Positions 8,955 through 21,039 are shown, counted from the stretch's first letter. The stretch: 64,000 nucleotides of DNA from Staphylococcus sp. 17KM0847 (GCF_013463155.1 NZ_CP040781.1:930001-994000), one strand, 5' to 3'. The notes: a model not told the origin generated them from the letters alone. Made by a program: numbers and translations.

Positions 8955-9374
8955 ATGAAGATATCAACTAAAGGTAGATATGGATTAACATTGATGATCG
9001 CTTTAGCTAAGAGAGAAGGGACAGGATGTGTCTCGTTAAAAACAATTGCAGAAGAGAATGATTTGAGTGACCTATATCTTGAACAACTTGTAGGTCCATT
9101 GCGTAATGCAGGATTAATTAGAAGTGTACGTGGTGCTAGGGGAGGTTACGAACTCAAATTGTCAGCTGAAGAAATTACAGCAGGAGATATTATACGTTTA
9201 CTAGAAGGTCCTTTAACTATTGTGGAACGTATTGAGTCTGAGCCGCCAGCACAACAACAATTATGGCTGCGTATGCGTGATGCAGTCAAAGAAGTGTTGG
9301 ATCAGACGACATTGCAATCACTTGCACAGTATCAAGATCAAGAGCAGTTAGAAGGCTATATGTTCTATATTTAA
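8955..9374 (+). CDS. cymR: Rrf2-family regulator, probable cysteine-metabolism repressor CymR
   Basis: The 139-residue protein is an Rrf2-type winged-helix regulator with the N-terminal signature MKISTKGRYGLTLMIALA and the recognition region LEQLVGPLRNAGLIRSVRGARGGYEL. It lacks the three-cysteine cluster of iron-sulfur Rrf2 members such as IscR. This fits CymR, which works with O-acetylserine thiol-lyase CysK to repress cysteine and methionine supply genes. In Bacillales cymR lies directly upstream of the cysteine desulfurase and mnmA genes. Here a CsbD-like gene, a group II intron and an LLM oxidoreductase separate them. Spacing of the ribosome-binding site (GGTGAG) supports the ATG at 8955. 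Confidence 0.87.
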   Translation: MKISTKGRYGLTLMIALAKREGTGCVSLKTIAEENDLSDLYLEQLVGPLRNAGLIRSVRGARGGYELKLSAEEITAGDIIRLLEGPLTIVERIESEPPAQQQLWLRMRDAVKEVLDQTTLQSLAQYQDQEQLEGYMFYI

Positions 9375-9405
9375 AATATGATATGCCTAAAAATTTACAT
9401 TTGAT

Positions 9406-9430
9406 GTTTAGCGTGTTTTGATAAGGGTAT
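9406..9430 (+). promoter_or_regulatory. SigmaB-type promoter of the csbD-like gene
   Basis: GTTTAG (9406-9411), 13 bp, then GGGTAT (9425-9430) matches the general-stress SigmaB consensus (GTTTWW, 13-15 bp, GGGWAW). It lies 34 bp before the CsbD-like start codon. CsbD of Bacillus is known to be SigmaB-controlled. Confidence 0.72.
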
Positions 9431-9464
9431 ACAAATAGTAATCACAATTATGGAGGGAATTAAT

Positions 9465-9656
9465 ATGACAAACGGTGAAGGTAAATTCGATCAATTAAAA
9501 GGTAACGTAAAAGAAACAGTAGGTAATGTTACAGATAATGAACAATTAGAGAATGAAGGTCAAGGCGATAAAGCAGCAGGTAAAGTGAAAGAAGCTGTTG
9601 AAAATGTGAAAGATAAGGCAACAGATGTTATCGATAAATTAAAAGGCGATAAGTAA
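9465..9656 (+). CDS. CsbD-like general-stress protein
   Basis: The 63-residue, highly charged protein has the CsbD signature ([17 protein letters not shown], then [10 protein letters not shown]). Such proteins are small, soluble and strongly induced by general stress in Firmicutes; their molecular role is unknown. The ATG at 9465 is chosen because GGAGGG lies 7-12 bp before it, and an upstream in-frame ATG at 9450 would include that ribosome-binding site. A SigmaB-type promoter is present at 9406-9430. A strong terminator follows, and a group II intron is inserted immediately behind it. Confidence 0.9.
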   Translation: MTNGEGKFDQLKGNVKETVGNVTDNEQLENEGQGDKAAGKVKEAVENVKDKATDVIDKLKGDK

Positions 9657-9660
9657 TACA

Positions 9661-9700
9661 AAATGGACATCAACCTTTACGAGGTTGATGTCCATTTTTA
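9661..9700. terminator. terminator of the CsbD-like gene, target of the group II intron
   Basis: AAATGGACATCAACCT (9661-9676) pairs perfectly with AGGTTGATGTCCATTT (9682-9697) around a 5-base loop, and T residues follow. A-residues on the other side make it potentially bidirectional. It lay between the convergent csbD-like and LLM oxidoreductase genes before the intron inserted at 9702. Confidence 0.9.
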
Positions 9701-10193
9701 GGTGCGCCCGGCATGGGTAATAACTTGACGGTGAAAGTCCGTTACAGGCTTGGTAGTAGGAACTGTTAGCGAAAGACAAGGGTGTCCATCGTGAGGTGGA
9801 ATCTGAAGGAAGTCGGACGCAAACACTCGCGCTGACGAACAGAAATATCATATTAAGGCTATGTAGAATGGACGAGTTTGCCTAACACGATAAAGTCCGA
9901 TACTACCCGAGTTCTATATAGTAAATGATGCAGTGATGTGAGTGGAAAGTGATTACGCTTACCCGGGGAGGTCTCATCAGCGACAGAATGCCGTAGTAAC
10001 AACGAATGATGAGAAGTCAGCAGAGGTCATAGTAGGTAGAAATACTGAAGGACTGAACAATATTCATACAAAGTAAAGAATGGAGGTTATAGATTTACGA
10101 TGTACAGAAAACGGTAAGTACCGGCAACTTATAGAGAGATAAGTAGTGGAACGAAAAAGGGTATATAAGTGTGTACAGTAAATCTTAGGTGAA

Positions 10194-11489
10194 ATGAAAG
10201 AAATGTATCGTGAGTCTCCATCACTGATGGAGCTTGTTGTAAGACCAAGTAACATTGAAAAAGCGATTAAGAGAATTAAGAAAAACAAAGGAGCACCTGG
10301 AATTGACGACATGAAAGTCAGTGAACTGAATGGACACTTTGCGCAATACTTTCCACAAATTAGGAAGAAACTGCTTGATGGCACATATAAACCACAAGCA
10401 GTAAGGAAAGTTGAAATCCCGAAACCAAACGGGAAAAAGCGTGTGTTGGGAATTCCTGTCGCTAGAGATAGAGTTATCCAACAAGCCATTAAACAAGTCA
10501 TTGAACAGAAAATCGACCGTACATTCTCAAAACACAGTCATGGCTTTAGACCCAATCGCAGTACAGGCACTGCACTTAAGCAATGTGCAACGTACTATGA
10601 AGAGGGCTATTCGGTCGCAGTTGATTGTGATTTAAAACAGTGCTTTGACATGCTGAACCACGATAAGTTGATGTATTTATTTGAACGTCATGTTCAAGAT
10701 AAAGCAATTTCAAAGTTCATTCGTAGAAGTTTACAAGTTGGAGCGATAGACCTCAACGGTAACTACAAAAGTAGGGAAATTGGTGCGCCACAAGGTGGCG
10801 TTATATCACCGCTACTATGTAACATCTATCTACATGAATTAGATAAAGAACTGGAAAAACGTGGACATCGTTTTGTTCGTTATGCCGATGATTTTGTCAT
10901 CTTTGTGCGTTCAAAACGAGCAGGTCAACGTGTCAAGGAAAGTGTGACAAAATTTATCGAAAAAGACCTTAAACTCATTGTAAATAAGGAAAAGAGTAAA
11001 GTAGGTGCAGTCACACATTTAAAGTTCTTGAGTTGTCTAATGACCAAAGTAAATGGCATTTATCGTTTCAGACCGACTATGGAAGCCAAAGGGAATTTAA
11101 AACACTCCTTAAGACGTCTAACGAAACGAAATAGACCAGGGACCTTCAAAGAGATTATAACAGAAATTAATCAAGTGACTCGAGGGTGGATAAATTACTT
11201 TGGTAGAGGTTTTATTAAAGATTTTATAAAGAGGTTACAATCTTGGTTAAACCGACGCATTAGACAACTAATTCTCAAAAGATGGAAGAACCCAAAAACG
11301 AAATACAAGATGTTACGTAAATATGGACTTGACCATAAAAGTGCCATGAAAATCGCACAATCGCGTAAGAAGTATTGGCGACTCTCAAGCACCAAAGAAG
11401 TCCATCTCGCGCTTACAACAAAACAACTCTACAAGTGGGGACTAATACCGTTAGTCGAACTTGCAGAGTTGGCTTACGCAAGATATTGA
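10194..11489 (+). CDS. ltrA: group II intron reverse transcriptase/maturase
   Basis: The 431-residue intron-encoded protein needed for splicing and for retrohoming by target-primed reverse transcription. The reverse transcriptase core shows IPKPNGKKRVLGIP (about residues 75-88), GFRPNRST, GAPQGGVISPLLCNIYLHELD (about 197-217, quoted in part as the RT4 block) and the catalytic YADD at 230-233. The maturase X domain follows, including GWINYFGR. There is no H-N-H endonuclease domain, and the protein ends soon after the X and DNA-binding region. Its TGA stop at 11487-11489 directly abuts domain V. No frameshift or lost catalytic residue is seen. Confidence 0.95.
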   Translation: MKEMYRESPSLMELVVRPSNIEKAIKRIKKNKGAPGIDDMKVSELNGHFAQYFPQIRKKLLDGTYKPQAVRKVEIPKPNGKKRVLGIPVARDRVIQQAIKQVIEQKIDRTFSKHSHGFRPNRSTGTALKQCATYYEEGYSVAVDCDLKQCFDMLNHDKLMYLFERHVQDKAISKFIRRSLQVGAIDLNGNYKSREIGAPQGGVISPLLCNIYLHELDKELEKRGHRFVRYADDFVIFVRSKRAGQRVKESVTKFIEKDLKLIVNKEKSKVGAVTHLKFLSCLMTKVNGIYRFRPTMEAKGNLKHSLRRLTKRNRPGTFKEIITEINQVTRGWINYFGRGFIKDFIKRLQSWLNRRIRQLILKRWKNPKTKYKMLRKYGLDHKSAMKIAQSRKKYWRLSSTKEVHLALTTKQLYKWGLIPLVELAELAYARY

Positions 11490-11565
11490 ACCGCCAAGTA
11501 CGGGTCCGTACGCTTGGTGGTGTGAGAGGACGAATAGTCAATTAATGGCTATTCTCCTACTCGAT
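11490..11565 (+). other. group II intron domains V and VI
   Basis: ACCGCCAAG (11490-11498) pairs with CTTGGTGGT (11513-11521). The upper stem is TACG/CGTA and a two-base CG bulge lies at 11511-11512, the canonical catalytic domain V shape. Domain VI follows with GAATAGTC pairing GGCTATTC, which should present the branch-point adenosine. Confidence 0.8.
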
Positions 11566-12573
11566 TTATTGGATTGCTAATGTCTCCATCACTTCTTTAA
11601 AATAGCGATAAGAGCGATGTTGTAATTGCGTGTCATATATATAGCTGACAGCCATAATTTCATCAATATTGCCATAATGATGGATAAAGTCCTGGATGTG
11701 TTGGGCAACAGTTGTTTGATCACCTACTAGGGATTGACGTATACGCGCATCTGACAATGTCACTTCATGTGGTGACAATACGGAATGAATATTTTTAACT
11801 GGGGGTTGCATTTTTTGCATACGCCCTTTCATAATGCTTGCAAACATTTGGGATTGCGTCGTTGCCAAGTAATGCGCCTCATCATTTGTGTCAGCCATCA
11901 CGACATTGAGACATACAATAATATAAGGTTCTGATAAATATTCAGAAGGCTCAAATAGTTCTCGATAAATGGCTAAAGCTTCTTTCATCTGTTGTGGTGC
12001 AAAGTGACCTGCAAAGACATAAGGAAGCCCTTTACGTGCAGCGAGATGTGCAGAGTCTGTTGATGATCCTAATACATAGAGCGGAATATCTTTACCGACA
12101 GCAGGAATGGCTTTGACGTAACCTTGTTTGGTATCTGGACCAAAATATTGTAAAAGTTGATCGATTTCTTCTGGAAAACGATAGACACCATCATGTTGTT
12201 CTCTACGCAATGCTGTTGCAGTTGCCATATCTGTTCCGGGAGCACGTCCCAGTCCTAAATCAAGACGATCACCGTAAATCGTTTTAAGTGTGCCGAACTG
12301 TTCTGCTACAACGAGTGGTGCATGGTTGGGTAACATGATTCCACCTGAACCAATACGCATATTTGCTGTATGTGCAAGTGTATGTTGGATAAGTATTGCT
12401 GTTGCAGAGCTGACAAGATTCGGGGCATTATGGTGCTCTGCAATCCAATAACGTTCAAATGATAGATCTTCTAGTGTCTTTGCAAGTTCGACCATATCAT
12501 CAATTGCTGTATGTTCTGATCCACCCTCTCTAATAGGAACAAGGTTTAATGCTGAATATTTCAAATGACTCAT
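11566..12573 (-). CDS. LLM class flavin-dependent oxidoreductase
   Basis: The 335-residue protein belongs to the bacterial luciferase-like monooxygenase superfamily (TIM barrel, reduced FMN). Evidence is the N-terminal SALNLVPIREGG, RYWIAEHHN around residues 42-50, IGSGGIMLPNHAPLVVAEQFGTL in the middle (quoted in part), LDLGLGRAPGTD, and LYVLGSSTDSAHLAA. It resembles the YvbT/YtmO-type group of unknown substrate, so no specific reaction is assigned. GGAAGG precedes the ATG on the minus strand. Its stop codon (11568-11566) directly adjoins the 3' end of the group II intron. Transcripts must cross the antisense strand of the intron to reach the shared terminator at 9661-9700. Confidence 0.88.
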   Translation of the reverse strand: MSHLKYSALNLVPIREGGSEHTAIDDMVELAKTLEDLSFERYWIAEHHNAPNLVSSATAILIQHTLAHTANMRIGSGGIMLPNHAPLVVAEQFGTLKTIYGDRLDLGLGRAPGTDMATATALRREQHDGVYRFPEEIDQLLQYFGPDTKQGYVKAIPAVGKDIPLYVLGSSTDSAHLAARKGLPYVFAGHFAPQQMKEALAIYRELFEPSEYLSEPYIIVCLNVVMADTNDEAHYLATTQSQMFASIMKGRMQKMQPPVKNIHSVLSPHEVTLSDARIRQSLVGDQTTVAQHIQDFIHHYGNIDEIMAVSYIYDTQLQHRSYRYFKEVMETLAIQ

Positions 12574-12783
12574 TGTATCCTTCCTTTCTTTTTCTGAAAT
12601 CAGTATAGCATCTGAATGTTGAATAAGCGTTTAACTTGCTTGTTACACAATAATTGCAGTTGTTTAATATTCGTCATACAATGATAGTAATTCGTTTGTT
12701 TTGTATTGAACAGACTACTAGCCAATTAAAACATGGAGTGCTAAAATAGCAACATTAAAATGAGAAGGAAGGACTGTCATATT

Positions 12784-15044
<2,261 letters not shown>

Positions 15045-15091
15045 TAAAAGAGATAAAGTGAAAATGATATTGAATAAATGGTGAAAAACAT

Positions 15092-15766
15092 ATGGAACAA
15101 GAACAAATTCATAATCTAATAAAGCAAGGACAGTATGAACGTGCTTTGCAAGCGTGTTTTGATAATATAGAACAAAATCCAGAAGAAGTTGAAAATTATA
15201 TTAATTCAGGGATTCTGCTTGCTGAGGTAGGAGAAGTTGAAAAAGCAGAGCGATTCTTTCAACGTGCAATAACTTTAAAACCTACAAATGGTGTTATTTA
15301 TTATAATTTAGCTAACGTTTACTTTAATGAATCACGTTTTCAAGAAGCAGTTAAACTCTATCAAACAGCCATACAAAATCAGTTGGAAACAAAAGACGTT
15401 TATTTTATGCTAGGTATGTCTTTTGTACAGTTGGATGCCAAAGATAAAGCACTTCCATTTTTAATGCGTGCATCTGAATTGGATGACACGTTCAATGATC
15501 TTGAAGCACAATTTCAATATGGACTCGTGTTATGTGAGCTTGAATTATTTGATCAAGCGATCCCATTATTGAACCGTATATTAGAAAAAGATAATCATCA
15601 TGCAGATGCACAGTACAATTTGACATTAGCATTATATATGATAAATGAAAATATTGACGCAGCGATACAAGGGTTTCAACGTGCCATTGAAATGGATGAT
15701 ACGCATATGCTAAGTCATCATGCATTAAAGACATTTGAAATGATTAAAAATGAACAGGAGGTGTAA
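15092..15766 (+). CDS. tetratricopeptide repeat protein
   Basis: The 224-residue cytosolic protein consists of tandem TPR units. Recognisable repeats include YINSGILLAEVGEVEKAERFF, VIYYNLANVYFNESRFQEAV, VYFMLGMSFVQLDAKDKALP and the region ending IQGFQRAIEMD (each quoted in part). It has no signal peptide or catalytic domain, and TPR folds generally mediate protein contacts. The gene is conserved between mnmA and recD2 in staphylococci and Bacillus (yrvR region), but its role is not known. recD2 starts two bases after its stop, which suggests they are cotranscribed. Confidence 0.88.
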   Translation: MEQEQIHNLIKQGQYERALQACFDNIEQNPEEVENYINSGILLAEVGEVEKAERFFQRAITLKPTNGVIYYNLANVYFNESRFQEAVKLYQTAIQNQLETKDVYFMLGMSFVQLDAKDKALPFLMRASELDDTFNDLEAQFQYGLVLCELELFDQAIPLLNRILEKDNHHADAQYNLTLALYMINENIDAAIQGFQRAIEMDDTHMLSHHALKTFEMIKNEQEV

Positions 15767-15768
15767 GT

Positions 15769-18153
15769 GTGGAAAACCCAACACTTTTTGATTATACATA
15801 TGTTAAAGGCGAAGTGATGTTAATTCTTTTTCAAAATGAGGATAACTTCTATACAGTATTAAAAGTGGAAGTTGATGAAACGAACGGAGACTTTGACGAT
15901 GAGGTCACAATTGTTGGGTATTTTCCAGACATTGTAGAGGATGAAACTTATACTTTCAAAGGACATACGGTTGAGCATCCTCGATATGGTCAGCAACTCA
16001 AAGCAGAAACTTTTCAAAAAGAATTACCGCAAACGAAAGATTCCGTTATTGCTTATTTATCAAGTGCACTCTTCAAAGGAATTGGTGTGAAAACAGCTAC
16101 TACCATTGTGGATACATTAGGTGAAGATGCAATCCAACAAATTTTGAATGATGCCTCATGCTTATCCAAAGTTCCTAAATTGTCTAAAGATAAGCAACAA
16201 GCGATAGCAGATCAAGTGTACCAGAACCAAGAGAGTGAACAAATTATGATTCGACTCAACGACCTTGGTTTTGGTGCAAAACTTGCGATGGATATTTATA
16301 AATTTTATCAAAGTGATACACTTAATGTATTGGATCGCAATCCTTATCAATTAGTCTATGATATTAGAGGTGTTGGTTTTAATAAAGCGGATCAGTTGGC
16401 ACGACAGATGGGTCTACATCCCACACATTCAGATCGTTTACGGGCAGGGATTTTATTTGTTGTAGAAGAAACGTGTATTAAAAATGGTCATACCTATTTA
16501 CCAACAGAAGCGTTATTAAATGAAGCAGCACAATTATTATCTAAAAATATTGATATAGAAATCCCTTATGATGCAATGGAAACATGCCTTATTCAGTTGG
16601 TAGAAGAGAAAAAATTAATCAATATTGATGAAGTCATAGCGATGCCTAGTTTATATTATTCTGAACTTAAAAGTACGCAGAATTTGTATAAAGTGGCACA
16701 ACATCAACAATCATTAACTCAATTTGAGTTATCAGATATACAGTTACATATTGGTGAGATTGAGACACAAAATGAAGTGAGCTATGCGACATCACAGAAA
16801 GAAGCATTAGAATGTGCATTACAAAATAAAATAATGCTATTAACAGGTGGACCGGGTACTGGAAAAACAACAGTCATTAAAGGGATTGTGCAACTTTATG
16901 CAGAGATGCATGGCTTATCATTGGATTACGATGATTACGATGAAGGAGAAGCCTTTCCTATTGTACTCGCTGCGCCAACCGGTCGAGCTTCTAAACGTCT
17001 AAATGAAGCAACAGGCTTAGAAGCAATGACGATACATCGCTTAATCGGCTGGAATCAAGAAACTAAACCCGATGATTTGTTGGAACATGAAATTGATGCA
17101 CGATTAATTATTATTGATGAGATGTCAATGGTTGATACATGGCTGTTTCATCAGTTTATGAATGCTGTTCCGATTGATGCACAAGTCGTATTAGTAGGAG
17201 ATGAAGATCAACTCCCGTCAGTCGGTCCCGGACAAGTGTTTAAAGATTTGATTGATTCTAATGTATTGCCAAGAATTAACCTCACAGAAGTATATCGCCA
17301 ACAAGATGGTTCAAGTATTATTGATTTAGCACATCGGATGAAGTTGGGGCAGCATGTCGATATTACAGCACGTTATCATGACCGTTCCTTTATTCAATGT
17401 CAAACACACCAGATTCCAGATATTGTAGACAAAGTGGTAACGAATGCAGTAAGCAAAGGCTATACGATGTCGGATATTCAAGTGTTAGCACCCATGTATC
17501 GTGGTAGTGCAGGCATCCAAAGATTAAATCAAGTATTGCAAAATATTTTAAATCCTAAAGGAGACGAAGCACATCGAGAAATTCAGTTCGGTGATATAGT
17601 GTTTCGTCAAGGTGATAAAGTGCTTCAGCTTGTTAATCGTCCGAATGACAATGTGTTTAACGGTGATATTGGGGAGATAGTAGGTATATTTTGGGCAAAG
17701 GAGAATGAACTCAATAAAGATATACTGATTGTAGATTATGAAGGCAATGAAATTACATATATGAAATCAGACTTACTTGAAATCACACATGCTTATTGTA
17801 CTTCTATTCATAAGTCGCAAGGTTCAGAATTTCCTATTGTGATCATGCCAATTGTAAAACAATATTATCGTATGCTACAAAAGCCTATTTTATATACAGG
17901 ATTAACGCGTGCAAAGCAATCACTCGTCTTTCTTGGAGATCCTGAAGCTTTTAATATAGGTTTACATACGAATGGACAAGCACGTTTAACGCAATTACAA
18001 TCTTTTTTAGAAACTTATTTTAATGTTGAGACAGCACAAGATATACAGTCAGATCAATTGATGTTGACAGAAGAAACGATGTATCGTATTAATCCAATGA
18101 TCAATATGGGAGATATAACACCGTATGACTTTTTAGAAATTGACAAAGTTTAA
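15769..18153 (+). CDS. recD2: ATP-dependent 5'-3' helicase RecD2
   Basis: The 794-residue protein is a stand-alone RecD-like superfamily 1B helicase, not part of RecBCD, with roles in DNA repair and replication-fork progression. The N-terminal region has helix-hairpin-helix-type segments (LFKGIGVKTATTIVDTLG, about residue 100). Walker A LTGGPGTGKTT is at about 357-367, DEMSMVD is motif II, and the C terminus carries the superfamily motif AYCTSIHKSQGSEFP followed by LYTGLTRAK. Start is GTG with AGGAGGTG immediately upstream. The -35 element of the following alaS promoter lies within its last codons. Confidence 0.93.
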   Translation: MENPTLFDYTYVKGEVMLILFQNEDNFYTVLKVEVDETNGDFDDEVTIVGYFPDIVEDETYTFKGHTVEHPRYGQQLKAETFQKELPQTKDSVIAYLSSALFKGIGVKTATTIVDTLGEDAIQQILNDASCLSKVPKLSKDKQQAIADQVYQNQESEQIMIRLNDLGFGAKLAMDIYKFYQSDTLNVLDRNPYQLVYDIRGVGFNKADQLARQMGLHPTHSDRLRAGILFVVEETCIKNGHTYLPTEALLNEAAQLLSKNIDIEIPYDAMETCLIQLVEEKKLINIDEVIAMPSLYYSELKSTQNLYKVAQHQQSLTQFELSDIQLHIGEIETQNEVSYATSQKEALECALQNKIMLLTGGPGTGKTTVIKGIVQLYAEMHGLSLDYDDYDEGEAFPIVLAAPTGRASKRLNEATGLEAMTIHRLIGWNQETKPDDLLEHEIDARLIIIDEMSMVDTWLFHQFMNAVPIDAQVVLVGDEDQLPSVGPGQVFKDLIDSNVLPRINLTEVYRQQDGSSIIDLAHRMKLGQHVDITARYHDRSFIQCQTHQIPDIVDKVVTNAVSKGYTMSDIQVLAPMYRGSAGIQRLNQVLQNILNPKGDEAHREIQFGDIVFRQGDKVLQLVNRPNDNVFNGDIGEIVGIFWAKENELNKDILIVDYEGNEITYMKSDLLEITHAYCTSIHKSQGSEFPIVIMPIVKQYYRMLQKPILYTGLTRAKQSLVFLGDPEAFNIGLHTNGQARLTQLQSFLETYFNVETAQDIQSDQLMLTEETMYRINPMINMGDITPYDFLEIDKV

Positions 18154-18169
18154 ACACTTTTTATATAAT
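18140..18169 (+). promoter_or_regulatory. SigmaA promoter of the alaS T-box leader
   Basis: A perfect TTGACA (18140-18145) and a perfect TATAAT (18164-18169) are separated by 18 bp. The -35 element is inside the end of recD2, whose stop codon is at 18151-18153. Predicted transcription start is near 18176. Confidence 0.8.
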
Positions 18170-18175
18170 CGAAAA

Positions 18176-18377
18176 TAAGTATAAGCGGATAACCGAGTAA
18201 ATGGAAAGGTGACTTTACAGAGACGTATTGGTGCTGAGAGATACGAGTCCCATCATTGAACGCTATTATGCGCATAGATGAATATAAAACAATGAAGTGA
18301 TAGTCATAGAAAGATGTACTATAACTAGGGTGGTACCGCGAGACATTCGTCCCTGAAGTGAGGATGAGTGTCTTTTT
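18176..18377 (+). promoter_or_regulatory. T-box riboswitch of alaS (alanine specifier)
   Basis: The leader contains the T-box sequence AGGGTGGTACCGCG at 18327-18340, directly before a terminator hairpin (AGACATTCGTCC pairing GGATGAGTGTCT, then T residues to 18377). In the specifier loop region GAACGCTAT places a GCT alanine codon at 18262-18264. Uncharged tRNA-Ala should stabilise the antiterminator and increase alaS expression. Confidence 0.9.
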
Positions 18378-18408
18378 GTTTGACTAAAGATAATGAGGAG
18401 TTGACACG

Positions 18409-21039
18409 ATGAAACAATTAAAAGCAAGTGAAATTAGACAGATGTATATTGATTTTTTTGTTGAAAAAGGACATATGGTTGAACCTTCAGCCCCATTAGT
18501 TCCAATCGATGACGATACGTTGTTATGGATTAACTCAGGTGTTGCAACATTAAAAAAATATTTTGACGGACGTGAAGTACCGAAAAAGCCCCGTATCGTG
18601 AATGCACAAAAATCTATTCGTACTAACGATATTGAAAATGTTGGTTTTACAGCACGTCACCATACTTTTTTTGAAATGTTGGGGAACTTTTCGATTGGTG
18701 ACTATTTTAAACGCGAAGCCATTGAATTTGCATGGGAGTTTTTAACGAGTGAACGCTGGATGGCGATGGAGCCAGAAAAACTTTACGTTACAATTCATCC
18801 AGAAGATACAGAGGCTTATAAGCTATGGCAAGAAGTGATCGGTTTATCAGAAGATCGCATTATTCGTATTGAAGGTAACTTTTGGGATATTGGTGAAGGA
18901 CCGTCTGGACCGAATACAGAAATTTTCTATGACCGTGGCGCAGCATTTGGTCAAAATGATCCGACAGAAGAAATGTATCCCGGAGGTGAGAATGAACGTT
19001 ATTTAGAAGTATGGAACCTTGTATTTAGTGAGTTTAATCATAATAAAGATCATAGTTATACACCTTTACCAAGTAAAAATATTGATACAGGCATGGGATT
19101 GGAGCGTATGGCTTCAATCTCACAAAACGTCCGTACAAATTATGAAACAGATCTTTTTATCCCAATTATGGAAGAAGTAGAAAAAATTTCTGGCAAGCAG
19201 TATTTAGTCAATACGCAGGATGATGTCGCATTTAAAGTGATTGCCGATCATATTCGTACAATTGCATTTGCGATTTCAGATGGTGCATTACCAGCTAATG
19301 AAGGACGTGGTTATGTATTACGTCGTCTATTGCGCCGTGCTGTACGTTTCAGTCAGACGTTAAATATTAACGAACCATTTATGTATCGTCTTGTTGAAAT
19401 TGTAGCTGAAATTATGGAGCCGTATTATCCAAATGTTAAAGAAAAACAAGACTTTATTGCGCGTGTCATTAAATCTGAAGAAACACGTTTCCATGAGACT
19501 TTAGAAGAAGGCTTAGCGATTTTAAATGATTTGATCAAGGTGTCTCAATCACATGACCAGACAATAGCTGGAGAAGATGCATTTAAGTTATACGATACTT
19601 ATGGTTTTCCGATTGAATTAACGCAAGAAATTGCCGAAAATGAAGGGTTAACTATTGATATGGCAGCTTTTGATACACATATGCAAGCACAGCGTGATCG
19701 TGCACGTAAAGCCCGTCAAAATAGTCAATCCATGCAAGTACAGAGCGAAGTATTAAAACAACTGCATACGCCAAGTACCTTTGTGGGTTATGAAGAACTT
19801 CAATCTCATAGTAGTATCACAGATATTATTTTAGATGGTGAACATGTAAGTGAGGCAGATGCAGAACGAACAATCTATTTTGTTTTAGATAAGACGCCTT
19901 TTTATGCTGTAAGTGGTGGGCAAGTCGCAGATACAGGCATTGTATCGAATGATGAATTTGAAATAAAAGTAACAGAAGTCATCAAGGCCCCGAATGGTCA
20001 AAACTTGCATACAGGATACGTGACATTTGGTAAGGTGACAGAAGGTGCAACGGTCACAGCACAGGTGGACGGTAAGGCACGCCAAGCCATTATGAAAAAT
20101 CATAGTGCGACACATTTATTACATGCAGCATTAAAAGAAGTATTAGGTAGTCATGTTAACCAAGCAGGTTCTTTAGTAGATCAAGATCGCTTACGTTTTG
20201 ACTTTTCACATATTACAGCGATGACAGATGAAGAGATTCAACTTGTAGAACAACGTGTCAATGAAGAAATCTGGAACAGCATTGATATTGCAATTAACGA
20301 AATGCCTATCGATGAGGCAAAAGCCAAAGGAGCTATGGCATTGTTTGGTGAGAAATACGGTGATATTGTACGTGTTGTTGATATGCATCCATTTTCAATC
20401 GAACTTTGTGGAGGGACACATGTAAAAAATACCTCTGAAATTGGTTTGTTTAAAATAACAAGTGAATCTGGTACTGGAGCAGGTGTACGTCGTATAGAAG
20501 CTGTTACAGGTCAAGCGGCATTTCTATATTTAGAGCGCTACTTGGAACGTTTCAATGCAATTAAGTCACAAGTTAAAGCAAAAGCAGATGACCAAGTTAT
20601 TGAAAAAGTAGAACATTTACAAACTCAAGAAAAATCATTACAGCAAACAATCGAAGCCAAAAACAAAGAAATCAATGCACTGAAAATGGGAGATGTAGAA
20701 GATCAAGTAGAGCAAATTAATGATTTGTCAGTCTTGATTACAGAAGTTGAAGTAGATAATGCAAAAGCAATGCGTACGACAATGGATGACTTTAAATCTA
20801 AACTTCAAGATAGTATTATTGTGTTAGCAAGTGATGTTGGTGATAAGGTTTCTTTAATTGCTACTGTTCCAAAACAACATACAGATCGTGTGAAAGCAGG
20901 AGATCTTATTAAAGAAATGGCACCAATTGTAGGCGGTAAAGGTGGAGGTCGTCCTGACATGGCACAGGGTGGAGGTACAGACCCGAGTCAGATCACAGAT
21001 GCGTTACAATTTATTAAAAATTATATTAAAGGATTATAA
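18409..21039 (+). CDS. alaS: alanyl-tRNA synthetase
   Basis: The 876-residue class II synthetase charges tRNA-Ala and edits mischarged Ser and Gly. The catalytic domain shows [30 protein letters not shown] (motif 2) and [15 protein letters not shown]. The editing domain has its zinc-binding residues in HSATHLLH near residue 565 and CGGTHV near 667. The C-Ala region contains [15 protein letters not shown]. The ATG is preceded by GAGGAG. It is controlled by the upstream T-box. Confidence 0.97.
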   Translation: MKQLKASEIRQMYIDFFVEKGHMVEPSAPLVPIDDDTLLWINSGVATLKKYFDGREVPKKPRIVNAQKSIRTNDIENVGFTARHHTFFEMLGNFSIGDYFKREAIEFAWEFLTSERWMAMEPEKLYVTIHPEDTEAYKLWQEVIGLSEDRIIRIEGNFWDIGEGPSGPNTEIFYDRGAAFGQNDPTEEMYPGGENERYLEVWNLVFSEFNHNKDHSYTPLPSKNIDTGMGLERMASISQNVRTNYETDLFIPIMEEVEKISGKQYLVNTQDDVAFKVIADHIRTIAFAISDGALPANEGRGYVLRRLLRRAVRFSQTLNINEPFMYRLVEIVAEIMEPYYPNVKEKQDFIARVIKSEETRFHETLEEGLAILNDLIKVSQSHDQTIAGEDAFKLYDTYGFPIELTQEIAENEGLTIDMAAFDTHMQAQRDRARKARQNSQSMQVQSEVLKQLHTPSTFVGYEELQSHSSITDIILDGEHVSEADAERTIYFVLDKTPFYAVSGGQVADTGIVSNDEFEIKVTEVIKAPNGQNLHTGYVTFGKVTEGATVTAQVDGKARQAIMKNHSATHLLHAALKEVLGSHVNQAGSLVDQDRLRFDFSHITAMTDEEIQLVEQRVNEEIWNSIDIAINEMPIDEAKAKGAMALFGEKYGDIVRVVDMHPFSIELCGGTHVKNTSEIGLFKITSESGTGAGVRRIEAVTGQAAFLYLERYLERFNAIKSQVKAKADDQVIEKVEHLQTQEKSLQQTIEAKNKEINALKMGDVEDQVEQINDLSVLITEVEVDNAKAMRTTMDDFKSKLQDSIIVLASDVGDKVSLIATVPKQHTDRVKAGDLIKEMAPIVGGKGGGRPDMAQGGGTDPSQITDALQFIKNYIKGL

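Larger units (their letters stand above)
9702..11565 (+). mobile_element. group II intron with reverse transcriptase (probable IIC-like)
   Basis: A complete group II intron of about 1.86 kb. It begins with the 5' consensus GTGCGCCC at 9702. A structured domain I-III region to about 10190 contains AACTTGACGGTGAAAGTCCG-like segments. Domain IV carries the reverse transcriptase ORF (10194-11489). A domain V hairpin at 11490-11521 and a domain VI hairpin complete it, ending CTACTCGAT near 11565. Insertion directly after an intrinsic terminator and a maturase without an endonuclease domain are both typical of the IIC group; class assignment is inferred. All parts look intact, so it may be active. 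It separates the csbD-like terminator from the end of the convergent LLM gene. Confidence 0.88.

Noticed and set aside
10064..10501. Minus-strand frame within the group II intron
   Set aside because: It is antisense to the reverse transcriptase coding region and has no recognisable domain.
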